This document shows positions 15,234 through 23,212 of a stretch of DNA of 42,487 nucleotides, one piece after another. The notes beneath the pieces are model-generated. The model was not told the origin of the DNA. It ran no database searches and saw nothing but the letters and a program-made list of their open reading frames with translations. The first letter of the stretch is position 1. Every line of letters starts with the position of its first letter. A program made the position numbers and the translations under genes. The DNA comes from Vulcanimicrobiota bacterium. Lineage in GTDB: Bacteria > Vulcanimicrobiota > Xenobia > Xenobiales > JADMJV01. Location of the stretch: assembly GCA_017307785.1 (NCBI GenBank), contig JAFKGI010000058.1:1-42487 (forward strand). Reading direction: 5' to 3'.

Positions 15234-16630
15234 GAGACCACTTCCATGGGTTGACCTTGGCTGAGGAAATCGTTGAGGTTGAAGAGTTCGCGGCCGGAGT
15301 CGTCTGGGTAGAGGCTGGCGGCGCTGACCCAGGCGCCGCGGGCTGAGCGGGTAGAGGTGCGCACGGGGGCTTTGGCCGCTTTGCCGTTGCCGGGCGAGCC
15401 GGGCATGAGCACCGAGCCGCTGGCGTCCAGCTCGAGGTGGGTGACGCCGGGGTCGTAAAGCAGCTGGCTGTCCTGGATCCGGGTGGGAGCATCGCTGCCG
15501 CTGGCGATGAAAGTGCCGGTTATGCTGACTTGCTGGGCCAAGAAGCCGCCTTCGGTGTAGACCAGGCCGTGGAACTGCGAGGATTTGACGCCGCTGCCGG
15601 TCAGGCTGACCGTTCCCCGGGAGAGCAGCACGGCCTGGTCGCCCTCGATCTGAATGCCCTGGGCCACCTGGGTGCGTCCCATCACCACCAGCAGGCCGGC
15701 ACCCGAAATGCCGCGGCTGACGGTGAGGTCGCCATCCACGAAGAGGCTGGCGCCGTGCAGCTCGAGGTGGCCCTGCACGGTCATGTCGGTAGAGCAGCGG
15801 CAAGTTCCGGCCAGGCTCTGATCGCCCGTGAGGACCGGCAGGTCCTGGAAGGGGGTGCCGGTTTGCAGGGGGTCGTAGCCGCGCAGGTCGATTTTGGGTA
15901 GTTGCACCTGGGAGCTGTGGGCCAGCGTCTGGCCAGCCACGGTGGCCTGAGGAGCGAGCACTACGCCGCCAACCGCCCGCAGATCGCCGCTCACGAAGCT
16001 GTCGGGTCCGAGTTCGACCGCTTGTTCCAGGCCGGAATTGCTGGCCAGGTGGCCGGGCTGCAGCTGCGACTGGCCGGCTTCGGGCAAACTACCCACGCGA
16101 GTGGCTCCGGCGCTGACCACCGGCCCCTGGGAGGCCAGCACGTAGGGGAACTCGGAGCGCCGCACCAGGACTTGCAGGCGACTGAGCTGGGAGCGGCTGC
16201 GGCCGCTGGCGATGAGCAGGGCGCAGTGGGCGGGTACGGACAGGCCGTTGGCGGAGGGGCGGGCTTCGGCGCCGGCCAGGTTGTTGCAGCTGGGTTCGAA
16301 GTGGATCTCGCCCTGGGCGCCTTCGGGATTTCCCGGCAGGGTAACTGTCAGGCCGTCTCCAGGCTGGAGTCCGAATTCCGGGTTGGTCCGTAGCTTTAGC
16401 AAGCAGCGCTGAACCGCCGCTTCGGCCAGCAGGCGTGCCCGGGTCTTCTGCTCCAGGCGGTTCACCAGGCCGTGGGAACTGAGGGTAGTGGCCAGTAACA
16501 CGAATACGATCGAGGCGAGCAGACAGGCCAGGGCCAGCACCGAGGGCAGGCCCATCCCCAGGCGGGTGGCTTTGGCAGAACGACTCACAGTTATACTGTA
16601 AGTCGTCAAGGCCCTGGATTGTATGGTCAA
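15215..16630 (-). CDS. PilX-like minor pilin with polymer-type beta domain
   Basis: The N-terminus has a basic leader (SRSAKATRLG) then MGLPSVLALACLLASIVFVL, a pilin-like membrane helix, and an amphipathic helix with RARLLAEAAVQRCLLKL, as in PilX/GspK-type proteins. Residues about 160-470 form a long beta-rich region of short strands (LVSGDLRAVGG, FVDGDLTVSRG, ISGAGLLVVMG, VSITGTFIAS) resembling bactofilin-like/right-handed helix domains found behind PilX leaders. Starts are uncertain: TTG at 16630, or GTG at 16588, which gives a better leader length. It is the first gene of the pseudopilin-kinase operon; a palindrome lies at its start region. Confidence 0.75.
   Translation of the reverse strand: MTIQSRALTTYSITVSRSAKATRLGMGLPSVLALACLLASIVFVLLATTLSSHGLVNRLEQKTRARLLAEAAVQRCLLKLRTNPEFGLQPGDGLTVTLPGNPEGAQGEIHFEPSCNNLAGAEARPSANGLSVPAHCALLIASGRSRSQLSRLQVLVRRSEFPYVLASQGPVVSAGATRVGSLPEAGQSQLQPGHLASNSGLEQAVELGPDSFVSGDLRAVGGVVLAPQATVAGQTLAHSSQVQLPKIDLRGYDPLQTGTPFQDLPVLTGDQSLAGTCRCSTDMTVQGHLELHGASLFVDGDLTVSRGISGAGLLVVMGRTQVAQGIQIEGDQAVLLSRGTVSLTGSGVKSSQFHGLVYTEGGFLAQQVSITGTFIASGSDAPTRIQDSQLLYDPGVTHLELDASGSVLMPGSPGNGKAAKAPVRTSTRSARGAWVSAASLYPDDSGRELFNLNDFLSQGQPMEVVSWREDP
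16583..16603. promoter_or_regulatory. 21-bp inverted repeat at head of pilin/kinase operon
   Basis: The arms ACTCACAGT and ACTGTAAGT are complementary at eight of nine positions around a TAT spacer. It lies between the MFS gene end (16671) and the first pilin codons and may be a dimeric repressor/activator site. If the GTG at 16588 is the true start, the palindrome covers it. Confidence 0.4.
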
Positions 16631-16670
16631 GATTGACCGTTTTCGAGGTAGGGTTTTCCCCCATTTGTGG

Positions 16671-17801
16671 CTAGCGCCGGTAAATAAGCGGGCTGGTCAG
16701 CAGGCTAATGGCGATGCAGCTGGCGGCCAGCACGATCACCGATTCGTAGCCGAAGGCGTTGGCCAGGAAACCGGCGGCTACCGGTCCGGCCAGATGGGCC
16801 AGGGCGGCGGCGCCGTCGAAGTAGCCCAGGCCGCGGCTTTTGCTGATGGCCAGGTCGGAGGCCAGCAGGGTGGCGCTGACGCTGATCAGGGGCCAGAGCA
16901 GGGTGATGACGGCGAAAAGCCCGAGGGCGATGGATTCGCGGCCGGGGAATTCCTGGTAGGAGAGCACGCTGAGGGTGCCCAGGGCCACCATGCGTCCGGC
17001 CAGCGAGGCGATCATGAGGCGGGCATGGCCCAGGGAGCGCGCCCAGCGGCCGGCTACGGCGAAGATCGGGGTGGAGACGGCGCAGGCGGCGGCCAGCACA
17101 TAGGATGCGGTGGCGGGATCGACGCGGAATTCGCCTTGCATGACCAGCGGGTAGTAGGCGGTGTAGCCGGAGACGCCGGCGTTGGAGAGAAACCAGAGGA
17201 TCAGCAGCACGCCCAAGGGGCGGGACCAGTCGGGATCGCCCGGCGCTTTGGGCTTGGGCGGGGGAGGCACGATGCGCGAGGGGACCCACCAGGTGAGGCA
17301 GGCCGCCAGGCCCGAGGTGATGGCGCCGGCCCAGACTCCGGCACCAAAGGGCAGATGCTCGACCGCGCCGGCCACTGCCAGTCCCACCACCGTGCCGACC
17401 GTGACCAGCGTCTGCAGCCAGCTGATGCGGTCGTCGGCGTCCTCGGGATAGACGGAGACCAGCACGATGTTGGCCAGCGTAAAGGTGGCGGCCACGCAGC
17501 AGCCGGTGAGGAAGGCGAAGAAGATCCACTGCCAGAGCTGATCGCAGTGGTCGAAGCCGAAAAGCGCCACGCCCACGCCGGCCGAGGCCAGGCACATGAG
17601 CAAGCGGTAGCAGGAAAAGCGCGCGGCCAGGCTGGCCCACAGCGGAGAGGTGAGCATTCCGGCGCCGATGGTGGCCATGACCAATCCCACGTGACCCGGG
17701 TTGCCCTCGATCTGAACCATTTCTAAGGGAACCAAAATGGGCACAATGCCGGTCGTATTGAGGGCCACCAGGGCGCAAGAAAGAAACCAGGGGGAGATCA
17801 C
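16671..17801 (-). CDS. Major facilitator superfamily transporter
   Basis: This 376-residue integral membrane protein has about 12 hydrophobic helices and internal two-fold organisation. Recognisable MFS features are a first helix WFLSCALVALNTTGIVPI, the loop-2 region MLTSPLWASLAARFSCYR resembling the A-motif position, and FLTGCCVAATFTLANIVLV. I set the start at GTG 17801 because the longer frame runs into the divergent ribA-type gene. It lies back-to-back with the pterin/flavin-like cluster across a 52-nt gap, so it may export the product or import a precursor (inference). Substrate cannot be read from sequence. Confidence 0.85.
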   Translation of the reverse strand: MISPWFLSCALVALNTTGIVPILVPLEMVQIEGNPGHVGLVMATIGAGMLTSPLWASLAARFSCYRLLMCLASAGVGVALFGFDHCDQLWQWIFFAFLTGCCVAATFTLANIVLVSVYPEDADDRISWLQTLVTVGTVVGLAVAGAVEHLPFGAGVWAGAITSGLAACLTWWVPSRIVPPPPKPKAPGDPDWSRPLGVLLILWFLSNAGVSGYTAYYPLVMQGEFRVDPATASYVLAAACAVSTPIFAVAGRWARSLGHARLMIASLAGRMVALGTLSVLSYQEFPGRESIALGLFAVITLLWPLISVSATLLASDLAISKSRGLGYFDGAAALAHLAGPVAAGFLANAFGYESVIVLAASCIAISLLTSPLIYRR

Positions 17802-17853
17802 GCGGAGACCTTTCGCCGCAGGGGCGCTCTGGATCTTCTGAGAAGGACGATTT

Positions 17854-19143
17854 ATGGTGAACAAACTTAGCGTGCAGAGAATGGCCAGCGCCCGGGTGCC
17901 GGTCGAACAGGGCGAGTTCTTTCTGCATTTATACCGCAACAATCGGGATGGACTGGATCATCTGGCTTTCGTGCGAGGCGATTTGAGCGGCCAGAGCGAG
18001 GTCCTGACGCGGATTCACTCGGAGTGCTTTACCGGCGACGTGCTGGGCTCGCTGCGCTGTGATTGCGGTCCCCAGCTGCACGAAGCTCTGGAAATGATCG
18101 CCCGACGCGGCAGCGGAGTGGTCGTTTACCTGCGCCAGGAGGGCCGCGGTATCGGCTTGCTGGAGAAGCTGCGCGCCTATAATTTGCAGGATGAGGGCTT
18201 TGATACCGTCGACGCCAATCTGCGCCTGGGCCATCCGGCCGACGCTCGCGAGTATTCCACGGCGGCCCTGATCTTGGAAGACCTGGGGGTGCGGTCGATC
18301 GATTTGATCACCAACAATCCCCACAAGATCGACAGCTTGAGCGAGCTGGGAGTGAAGGTCAGCCGGCGCGTGCCGCTGGAGGTGCAGTTCGGGCCGGACA
18401 ACCACCCTTATATGCAGACCAAGATTTTGCGCATGCAGCACATGCTCAAGCCGGGCGAGCTGCGCGACGAGATGGAAAGCTGGCTGGACGATCGGGCCGT
18501 GCCGGCCGATCGACCGCTGGTGACGCTGGCTTTTGCCCAGAGCCTGGACGGTAGCATCGCCCAGGAAGCGGGACGGCCGCTGCTGCTCAGCGGACCCCAA
18601 TCGCAGCTGTTGACCCATCGGCTGCGGCGCTGGCACGACGGCATTCTGGTGGGCATCGGCACGGTGCTTTCGGATGATCCGCAGTTGACCGTGCGCCTGC
18701 TGCCGGGCAGCAGTCCGCGACCGATCGTGGTGGATTCGCGGCTGCGCTTTCCGGTCGAGGCGCGCATGTTGGACAATGACATGAAGCCCTGGATCGCCAC
18801 CGCCAACGGGGACTCGCGGCGGGGACAGATGCTCAAGGAGCGCGGGGCCAGTCTGCTGGATGTGGACACCGGGCCGGAGGGCCGGGTGGATCTGGGTCAA
18901 TTGCTGCAGCGTCTGCGCCGCCAGGGGGTGGAGCGCTTGATGGTGGAGGGCGGGGCCACCGTGCTCAGCGCCTTTCTGGCCCAGCAGCTGGCCGACGTGG
19001 CCGTGGTCACCATTGCGCCGCGGCTTTTGGGCGGGCTGCCGGCGGTGGCGCGTCAGGTGCAGCCGCCCAGGCTGAGCGGGGCGGTGTGGAAACCGGTGGG
19101 GGAGGACATGGTGGTCTGGGCGGAGCTGGACTGGCGCTCGTGA
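17854..19143 (+). CDS. GTP cyclohydrolase II fused to RibD-type reductase domain
   Basis: Residues about 1-200 are GTP cyclohydrolase II: zinc ligands in ECFTGDVLGSLRCDCG (Cys58, 69, 71), catalytic loop RQEGRGIGLLEKLRAY and NLRLGHPADAREY. This opens GTP to the diaminopyrimidinone ribotide, the first step of riboflavin synthesis. Residues about 215-429 are a RibD_C/DHFR-like reductase (LAFAQSLDGSIA, VGIGTVLSDDPQLTVR, LMVEGGATVLSAFL), which reduces the ribosyl side chain. There is no RibB domain and no RibD deaminase domain (no HAE/PCxxC motif), so reduction would precede deamination, as in fungi and archaea, or deamination does not happen. ATG has AAGGA 7 nt upstream. The stop overlaps the next start (GTGA). 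It heads the coupled cluster. Confidence 0.93.
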   Translation: MVNKLSVQRMASARVPVEQGEFFLHLYRNNRDGLDHLAFVRGDLSGQSEVLTRIHSECFTGDVLGSLRCDCGPQLHEALEMIARRGSGVVVYLRQEGRGIGLLEKLRAYNLQDEGFDTVDANLRLGHPADAREYSTAALILEDLGVRSIDLITNNPHKIDSLSELGVKVSRRVPLEVQFGPDNHPYMQTKILRMQHMLKPGELRDEMESWLDDRAVPADRPLVTLAFAQSLDGSIAQEAGRPLLLSGPQSQLLTHRLRRWHDGILVGIGTVLSDDPQLTVRLLPGSSPRPIVVDSRLRFPVEARMLDNDMKPWIATANGDSRRGQMLKERGASLLDVDTGPEGRVDLGQLLQRLRRQGVERLMVEGGATVLSAFLAQQLADVAVVTIAPRLLGGLPAVARQVQPPRLSGAVWKPVGEDMVVWAELDWRS

Positions 19144-20114
19144 GGCGCCGTTCGCTGGTCTTTCAGGGGCCGCGCCTGCTGGAAATCGAGACTTCCGAGA
19201 TGCCCGTGGCCGGACCCGGGGAAGTGCTGGTGGCGGCCGAGGCTTCGGCCATCAGCGCCGGCACCGAGCTGCTGGTTTATCGCGGCCAGGCTCCCGGGGA
19301 GGCCTCCAGTCCGGCCGAGGTGCCGGCCCTGCGGCAGGGCTTTGGCTTTCCCATGCAGTTCGGCTACTCCATGGTGGGACGCGTGATCGACGGGGAAAAG
19401 GACTGGATCGGGCGGCGCATTTTTGCCTTTCATCCGCACGAGAGTCATTTCGTGGCGCCGGTGGAGGGACTGCTGGAGCTGCCCGGCGATCCGGAGAACG
19501 GCGTGTTTCTGCCCAATCTGGAGAGCGCCGTCAATTTTGTGCACGACGGCCGGCCCCTGATGGGCGAGCGCGTGCTGGTGTTGGGGCAGGGCATTGTGGG
19601 GTTGCTGACCACGGCCCTGCTGCGGCGCTTTCCGCTGGCGGAACTGGTGACGGTCGATCCGGTGCCGGTGCGGCGCCAGCGGTCGCAGGGGTTGGGGGCG
19701 CGCAGCCTGGCGCCCGAGGAGTGCGACTTCGCCGGCCACTTTGACCTGGTCTTTGAGTTGAGCGGCAATCCGCTCAGCTTGAACCGGGCCATCGCCGCCT
19801 GTCGCTTCGGTGGGCGGGTGGTGATCGGATCCTGGTATGGCAGCAAGCGGGCCGAGATCGATTTAGGTGGGACTTTTCATCGCAATCGCATTCAGCTGCT
19901 CAGCAGTCAGGTGAGCACCCTGGATCCGGCTTTGACGGGATGTTGGGACAAGGCGCGGCGCCTGCAGCTGGCTCAGGACAGTCTGGCCGAGGTCTTGCCC
20001 CAGCAGTTCATCACCCAGCGCTTTGATTTGGAAGAAGCGGCGCGGGCTTACGAGTTGCTGGACCGCCATCCGGAGCAGGCGCTGCAGGTGGTGCTGCAAT
20101 ATCCCGCGTGCTGA
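19140..20114 (+). CDS. MDR-family dehydrogenase lacking catalytic zinc ligands
   Basis: GTG at 19140 gives a 324-residue medium-chain dehydrogenase/reductase. The GroES-like half has ASAISAGTELLVYRGQ in place of the CGTD zinc motif and GYSMVG in place of GHE, so both usual catalytic zinc ligands (Cys, His) are missing. The nucleotide-binding half has VLVLGQGIVGLLTTALL and a following acidic strand end (VTVD), suggesting NAD(H). FAFHPHESHFVAP and LESAVNFVHDG are distinctive of a subgroup I associate with loci containing PTPS- and RibD-like genes. It is translationally coupled to both neighbours. It probably oxidises or reduces a sugar-like side chain of the intermediate made by the fusion enzyme (inference). 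Confidence 0.85.
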   Translation: MRRRSLVFQGPRLLEIETSEMPVAGPGEVLVAAEASAISAGTELLVYRGQAPGEASSPAEVPALRQGFGFPMQFGYSMVGRVIDGEKDWIGRRIFAFHPHESHFVAPVEGLLELPGDPENGVFLPNLESAVNFVHDGRPLMGERVLVLGQGIVGLLTTALLRRFPLAELVTVDPVPVRRQRSQGLGARSLAPEECDFAGHFDLVFELSGNPLSLNRAIAACRFGGRVVIGSWYGSKRAEIDLGGTFHRNRIQLLSSQVSTLDPALTGCWDKARRLQLAQDSLAEVLPQQFITQRFDLEEAARAYELLDRHPEQALQVVLQYPAC

Positions 20115-21145
20115 GGGTGGCTCTGGTGACCCAGGGCGACCCCAAGACTTTGACGGGCGGCTACTTGTATCACTGGCGGGTGGCCGAACTGGCTGGTGGC
20201 CACGGGGCGCGCATCGAGTTTGTGTCTTTTCCGAGCTGGTCGTTTCCCTGGCCCGTGCTGAGCGGGGGGCGGGTGCTGCGCGAAGTTTCGCGACTGGGGT
20301 GTGAGGCGATTTTGCTGGACAGCATTTGCGCCGGCTATCTGGCGCCCTGGCTGGCCCTGGGGCGGTGTCCTGTGCCGGTGCTGGGGATTTTGCATCAAGG
20401 TCCGGGTGGTATCGGGCAGTCGGCCTGGCGCACGCGGCTGCAGGCGCCTTTGGATCGCTGGGCTTACCGCTACACCCGTAAGCTGCTGGTGGCCAGTCAG
20501 TCTCTGTGCGACGAACTGGATTTGCCCGGCAAGCTGGTGGCCGCGCCCGGTTGCGACGTGGCTCTTTCGTTGGAGGCGTGTGGGGACTTGCGCTGTGGGC
20601 GCGAGGCGGCTTTGCTGTGCGTGGCCAACTGGGCGCGCATGAAGGATCAGTTGAGCCTGTTGGAAGCTTTTGCCCGTCTGCCCGAGGGGTTGGCCACGCT
20701 GCATCTGGCCGGTGACGAGGAGGCCGATCCTGAGTATGGACGCCAGGTGGCGGCGCGGGTGGAGGCGCTGGGCAGTCGGGTGGTGCGTCACGGCAAGTGC
20801 CGGCGCGAGCAGGTGGCCGGGCTCTATGCGGCGGCCGACGTTTTTGTGCTGCCGAGTCTGCGCGAGACTTATGGGACGGTGTATAGCGAGGCCATGCTCT
20901 ATGGCTTGCCCTGCGTGGGCTGGAATCTGGGCAATTTGCAGCATTTGGTGGAGGATGGCGTTTCCGGGCGGGTGGTGGTGGCGGGCGATATCGCGGGTTT
21001 GAGCGCGGCACTGGGCGAGCTGTGTGGGCAGCCGGAGTTGCGTTCTCGCATGTCGCAGGCGGCTCGACGGCGGGCTCAGGCCTTTCCTACCTGGGATCAA
21101 ACCACCGGGCTGATCGTCGAGACGGTGCGTAAGGAGTTGGCATGA
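20108..21145 (+). CDS. GT4-family glycosyltransferase
   Basis: This 345-residue GT-B glycosyltransferase starts at GTG 20108, overlapping the dehydrogenase end by 7 nt. The N-terminal domain carries GGYLYHWRVAELA and a strand-loop ILHQGPGG. The C-terminal GT4 region has LLCVANWARMKDQ (nucleotide-sugar site), HGKCRREQVAGLYAAADVF and the conserved E-x7-E block LRETYGTVYSEAMLYGLP. It transfers a sugar from an NDP-sugar with retention. In this operon the acceptor is likely the heterocyclic product, by analogy with cyanobacterial pterin glycosyltransferases (inference). Confidence 0.9.
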   Translation: MLRVALVTQGDPKTLTGGYLYHWRVAELAGGHGARIEFVSFPSWSFPWPVLSGGRVLREVSRLGCEAILLDSICAGYLAPWLALGRCPVPVLGILHQGPGGIGQSAWRTRLQAPLDRWAYRYTRKLLVASQSLCDELDLPGKLVAAPGCDVALSLEACGDLRCGREAALLCVANWARMKDQLSLLEAFARLPEGLATLHLAGDEEADPEYGRQVAARVEALGSRVVRHGKCRREQVAGLYAAADVFVLPSLRETYGTVYSEAMLYGLPCVGWNLGNLQHLVEDGVSGRVVVAGDIAGLSAALGELCGQPELRSRMSQAARRRAQAFPTWDQTTGLIVETVRKELA

Positions 21146-21900
21146 GGCAAGATCAACGGGCCCCTTTTGTGGAGGCTTTGCAGCGGGCGCGCGTGTCGGC
21201 TTATGCGCCGGGCGAATTTGTGGGCCAGGAAAGCTTTATGCGAGCTTCGGAAATCCTGGATCTGGGGCGTCGGGCCGGGCTGGCTCCGGGTGTGAGGGCG
21301 CTGGATTTGTGTTGTGGGGTGGCCGGACCCGGGCGTTATTTGACCCGTGAGCTGGGCTGCGACTATCTGGGGGTCGATTATAGCGCCAGTGCTTTGGAGA
21401 TTGCTCGCAGTCTTTCTCGCGACTTGCCCTGTCGCTTTGAGGAAATGCGCATTCCGCCGTTGCCCTTGGGGAGTTTCGAGGTGGTTTTGCTGCTGGAGAC
21501 GATTCTGGCTTTTGAGGACAAGGCCGGGCTGTTGGCCGAGGTGGCCGGCGTTTTGCAGCCGGGTGGGCGCTTTGCTTTTACGCTGGAGGAAGGCGTGGCC
21601 CTGAGCGCGGGGGAGCGTGAGACGATGCCGGACGCGGATACGGTGTGGCTGACGCCGCTGGCCGAGATCGAGGAGCTGCTGAGCATTGCGGGCATGCGGT
21701 TGGTGTGGAGTGAGGATTGCAGCCGTTCCCATCTGGGGGTGGTGGAGGCGCTGCTGGCGGCTTTTTCCGGGGACGGGGAAATTGCTTTGCAAATTGGGGA
21801 GCAGGCCCTGGCCGAACTGCTGGCGGCTCACCGGCTCTGGCGCGACTGGTTGGCCAGCGGGCGCATTCGTAAATTTATGCTGTTGGCGGAGAAACGATGA
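21142..21900 (+). CDS. Class I SAM-dependent methyltransferase (first of two)
   Basis: This 252-residue protein starts with an ATGA overlap. Rossmann motifs: ALDLCCGVAGPGRYLT (SAM motif I, about residue 53), YLGVDYSASALEIA (motif II acidic Asp), FEVVLLLETILAF and LQPGGRFAFTLE (post-motif III). The C-terminal half contains helices of unknown role. It is one of two unrelated-looking methyltransferases in the cluster, implying at least two methyl additions to the final product, or one acting on a lipid/sugar part. The substrate cannot be deduced. Confidence 0.88.
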   Translation: MRQDQRAPFVEALQRARVSAYAPGEFVGQESFMRASEILDLGRRAGLAPGVRALDLCCGVAGPGRYLTRELGCDYLGVDYSASALEIARSLSRDLPCRFEEMRIPPLPLGSFEVVLLLETILAFEDKAGLLAEVAGVLQPGGRFAFTLEEGVALSAGERETMPDADTVWLTPLAEIEELLSIAGMRLVWSEDCSRSHLGVVEALLAAFSGDGEIALQIGEQALAELLAAHRLWRDWLASGRIRKFMLLAEKR

Positions 21901-22772
21901 GCTATCCCTATACCCGGTACCTGGCTTCCAAGAAGAGTGTGGACGATCGAGCCCTGCATCAGGGGGTGGTGGCGGAGTTGCGCCGTCAGTGGCGGGGCGG
22001 CCGGGTTTTGGAGATCGGGGCTGGGCTGGGGACGATGGTGGCGCGGCTGCTGGAGTGGGAGCTGCTGAGCGGCGGGGATTACGTGTTGCTGGACGTGGAT
22101 CGGCAGCTGTTGCTGGACTCGCGGTTGTGGCTGTGCGAGTGGGCCGAGGGGCGCGGGCTGTCTGTGGTTTCTAGGGACGAGCGGCTGGAGTTGGGCGATT
22201 TGCGGGTGCACTTTGTGGAGGCCGAGATCGGCGATTACCTTTCGCAGGGGCTGGGGCAGCCGGCCGATTTGCTGATTGCCAACGCCTTTTTGGACCTGGT
22301 GGAGGTGCCGGCCACGTTGCCCGGGCTGTTTCGTTTGCTGGTGCCGGGCGGGCTTTACTGGTTCACCATCAACTTTGACGGCGAGACGATTTTTCAGCCG
22401 GATCATCCGTACGATCAGGAATTTATGCGGGTTTACCACCGGGGCATGGACGAGCGCGTGCGCTATGGGCGGCCGGCCGGGGAGAGCCGCTGCGGGCGTC
22501 ATTTGTATCACCATCTGCGGGCGGCCGGAGCCCCGCCGCTGGCTTCCGGATCGTCCGACTGGGTGGTGCATGCCCGGCCGGATGGCTTGTATTTTGGGGA
22601 CGAGGCCTATTTTCTGGAAAGCATCCTGCAGACGGTGGAGGAGGGGCTGCGCGGTCATGTGTGTGAGGAGCAGCTGGCGGAGTGGATGCGCCTGCGCTTG
22701 GAGCAGGTGCGATCCGGTGAGCTGCTTTACATCGCCCACCAGATCGATTACGTGGGCAGAGCTCCTTCGTAA
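21897..22772 (+). CDS. Class I SAM-dependent methyltransferase (second of two)
   Basis: This 291-residue protein is coupled to the previous gene by an ATGA overlap. Motif I is VLEIGAGLGTMVARLL (about residue 38), followed by DYVLLDVDRQLL, PADLLIANAFLDLVEVP and LVPGGLYWFTINFDGET. The N-terminus MSYPYTRYLASKKSVDDRAL is characteristic of the family but I cannot name it. The insert with YHRGMDERVRYGRPAGES is probably substrate-binding. Its 3' end overlaps the convergent PTPS-like gene by 25 nt. It is the last plus-strand gene of the cluster. Confidence 0.85.
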   Translation: MSYPYTRYLASKKSVDDRALHQGVVAELRRQWRGGRVLEIGAGLGTMVARLLEWELLSGGDYVLLDVDRQLLLDSRLWLCEWAEGRGLSVVSRDERLELGDLRVHFVEAEIGDYLSQGLGQPADLLIANAFLDLVEVPATLPGLFRLLVPGGLYWFTINFDGETIFQPDHPYDQEFMRVYHRGMDERVRYGRPAGESRCGRHLYHHLRAAGAPPLASGSSDWVVHARPDGLYFGDEAYFLESILQTVEEGLRGHVCEEQLAEWMRLRLEQVRSGELLYIAHQIDYVGRAPS

Positions 22773-23131
22773 CTGGCCGAGGCGATGTGCGATTCGTGCA
22801 GCGTCACTTTGAGCGAGCCTTCAAACTGGCCGCGGATGCGTTCGGCCATCTGGCCGTGGAAGAAGTGGGCCAGAAACTCGGTGGTGGTGAGCTGACCGCG
22901 GAAGGCTTCGTAGTCGTCCAGATTCTTGTAGTTCAGTAAGGCGGCCACTTCTTTGGCCATACCTTCGGCCAGACCCATGTCGATGACCACGTTGTACTGA
23001 TTGAGGCGCGCGGTTCTGAATTCCACGTCCACCACGTAGGTGGCTCCATGCAGGCCGGCGGCGGGTCCGAAGTAGTCGGCGGGCAGAGAGTGAGCGATCA
23101 TCAGGTGGGTGCGTACGGTTACGGTAAACAT
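22748..23131 (-). CDS. 6-pyruvoyl-tetrahydropterin synthase / QueD homologue, divergent
   Basis: This 127-residue T-fold protein matches the family length. The first zinc His is at 14 (MIAHS) and the second at 28 (LHGATY). The third ligand of the canonical HGH motif is Ala30, the catalytic Cys before it is absent, and the Asp-His pair is replaced (LNYKNLDD). The pterin-anchoring Glu (LHESHIASASYEG) and the strand VVIDMGLAEG are kept. So the pterin-binding fold is present but the normal C-D-H catalytic triad is not, and chemistry must differ from PTPS/QueD. It is convergent with the methyltransferase. The cluster supplies a possible substrate from GTP ring opening. Confidence 0.85.
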   Translation of the reverse strand: MFTVTVRTHLMIAHSLPADYFGPAAGLHGATYVVDVEFRTARLNQYNVVIDMGLAEGMAKEVAALLNYKNLDDYEAFRGQLTTTEFLAHFFHGQMAERIRGQFEGSLKVTLHESHIASASYEGALPT

Positions 23132-23212
23132 GTTGCGGCGTTTCGTCTTCTCGGGGAAGGTGGCCTTGTTGGCCTAGAGGATTGTGATATCTCATTATCA
23201 AATAATGCGGGT

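Noticed and set aside
17802..17853. FMN riboswitch upstream of the GTP cyclohydrolase II fusion
   Set aside because: The 52-nt gap is too short and lacks the conserved RFN sequences.
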